Shown here: in pieces, positions 63,443-64,000 of the stretch | Layout of the letters: every line of letters begins with the position of its first letter | Numbering within the stretch: position 1 is the stretch's first letter | NCBI GenBank assembly: GCA_038243635.1 | Contig: JBBSQW010000008.1 | Span: forward strand, 62,001-126,000 | From: Pseudopedobacter sp038243635 | GTDB lineage: Bacteria > Bacteroidota > Bacteroidia > Sphingobacteriales > Sphingobacteriaceae | DNA: 64,000 nt | Reading direction: 5' to 3' | Translations under genes and position numbers: made by a program | Notes under the pieces: generated by a model | Database searches by the model: none | What the model was told of the DNA's origin: nothing | What the model saw: only the letters and a program-made list of their open reading frames with translations

Positions 63443-64000
63443 GTGAATATTTTAGAGTTGAAAGATAAGATCTCGTTTTGGAGAAAAGCTGATCGTATTG
63501 GTCCTGATATTTTAGGAACCCACTGGATGCTTTTTTTCAAAAGTAAGATGATTAAACTTTGTAAACAAAAGTTTAATCATTTTGATGAAAGTTCCGATTT
63601 TAGACCTGGGGCGTATGCTGTTGGCTGTTCAAAGATATCAATTGGCAAAAGAGTAGTCATCAGACCAGGAACAATGCTACACGGAGAAACTCAGAGTTTA
63701 GGTTTATCTATAAATATTGAAGATGATGTGCTGATTGGTTGTGGAGTACACATTTATGTGGCGAACCACCGGTTTGATATTCCAAACGTTTTGATCTCTG
63801 AACAAGGGCATTCTCAAGCAAGGATGGTAAATCTAAAAAAGGGATGTTGGATTGGGGCGAATGTTATCATCCTACCTGGCGTTACTATTGGAGAAAATAC
63901 GGTAATTGGAGCCGGATCTATTGTCACGAAATCAATTCCGGATAGAATGGTAGCCGCTGGTAACCCAGCTAAGGTAATAAGGTCTATAATAAAAAAAAAT
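63443..64000 (+). CDS. Hexapeptide-repeat acyltransferase (WbbJ-like), cut by the window edge
   Basis: A frame of 186 codons beginning with GTG at 63443 and open to the last base. The translation has the family's N-terminal WRKADRIGPDILGTHWMLFF, FRPGAYAVGCSKISIGKRVV, then hexapeptide repeats (VLIGCGVHIYVANHRFDIP, WIGANVIILPGVTIGENTV, IGAGSIVTKSIPD, AAGNPAKVIRS). It is an O-acetyltransferase type common in surface polysaccharide clusters. The substrate is unknown, and the stop lies outside the window. Confidence 0.82.
   Translation, partial: MNILELKDKISFWRKADRIGPDILGTHWMLFFKSKMIKLCKQKFNHFDESSDFRPGAYAVGCSKISIGKRVVIRPGTMLHGETQSLGLSINIEDDVLIGCGVHIYVANHRFDIPNVLISEQGHSQARMVNLKKGCWIGANVIILPGVTIGENTVIGAGSIVTKSIPDRMVAAGNPAKVIRSIIKKN

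Noticed and set aside
1..64000. CRISPR arrays, prophage or intact IS elements
   Set aside because: No regularly spaced direct repeats, phage structural genes, integrases or transposases were recognised anywhere in the window.

Overview
The window reads as a chromosomal segment of a low-GC Bacteroidota, most likely of the Sphingobacteriaceae (Pedobacter-like). The pointers are a fused lpxC-fabZ gene, type IX secretion components (PorX and a PorP/SprF protein), a TonB-dependent receptor behind a TPP riboswitch, an IPExxxVDY-family protein, DUF4407 and DUF4197 proteins, an M1 lipoprotein peptidase, TTG starts and TAnnTTTG-type promoters. No rRNA, tRNA, CRISPR array, prophage or intact insertion sequence was seen.

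Layout. 1-1140: start of a TonB-dependent receptor (minus strand) under a TPP riboswitch. 1365-7342 (minus): 5-formyl-THF cyclo-ligase, then a lipid A block (ABC ATPase, lpxA, lpxC-fabZ, lpxD) and an HD phosphohydrolase. 7451-16515 (plus): porX, tsaE, alanine dehydrogenase, BrkB-type membrane protein, gcvH, vanZ, a tiny lipoprotein, feoA and feoB. 16706-19500 (minus): a decay patch with a frameshifted ammonium transporter and a badly broken sensor kinase. 19543-23215 (minus): maoC-like, thiL, pyk, IPExxxVDY protein. 23360-27441 (plus): acpP, fabF, rnc, DUF4407, clpS, followed by the relic of an outer-membrane beta-barrel gene. 28019-36272: porP-like, M1 peptidase, an ECF sigma factor with a multi-domain membrane regulator, a divergent vWA protein, dinB and a WYL regulator. 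36506-44645: transport, phospholipid and housekeeping genes (symporter, zinc peptidase, psd, cdsA, CPBP protease, dusB, apaG).

44769-64000 (plus) is a surface polysaccharide locus. It holds an aminotransferase/acetyltransferase pair, rfbA, gmd, a MNT/HEPT toxin-antitoxin pair, a Wza-like exporter, a Wzz-like chain-length protein and a tightly packed run matching the legionaminic-acid pathway (legB, legC, a PglD/NeuD-type acetyltransferase, neuB/legI, neuC/legG, ptmE-like, neuA/legF, Gfo/Idh, ptmA-like SDR). The run ends in a decayed N-acetyl sugar amidotransferase (ptmG/wbpG type) and a hexapeptide acyltransferase at the window edge. Together these genes would make a CMP-activated nonulosonic acid and export a polymer carrying it; glycosyltransferases and a flippase/polymerase would be expected beyond the right edge.

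The most interesting signals are the decayed amidotransferase in an otherwise intact nonulosonate operon, the kinase pseudogene whose N-box was replaced by a copy of its own G-box, the SusC-like motif shared by the two divergent genes at the sigma-factor locus, a MNT/HEPT pair with textbook motifs, and an orphan ECF-type promoter followed shortly by a terminator. I found no system that I can call wholly new from sequence alone.
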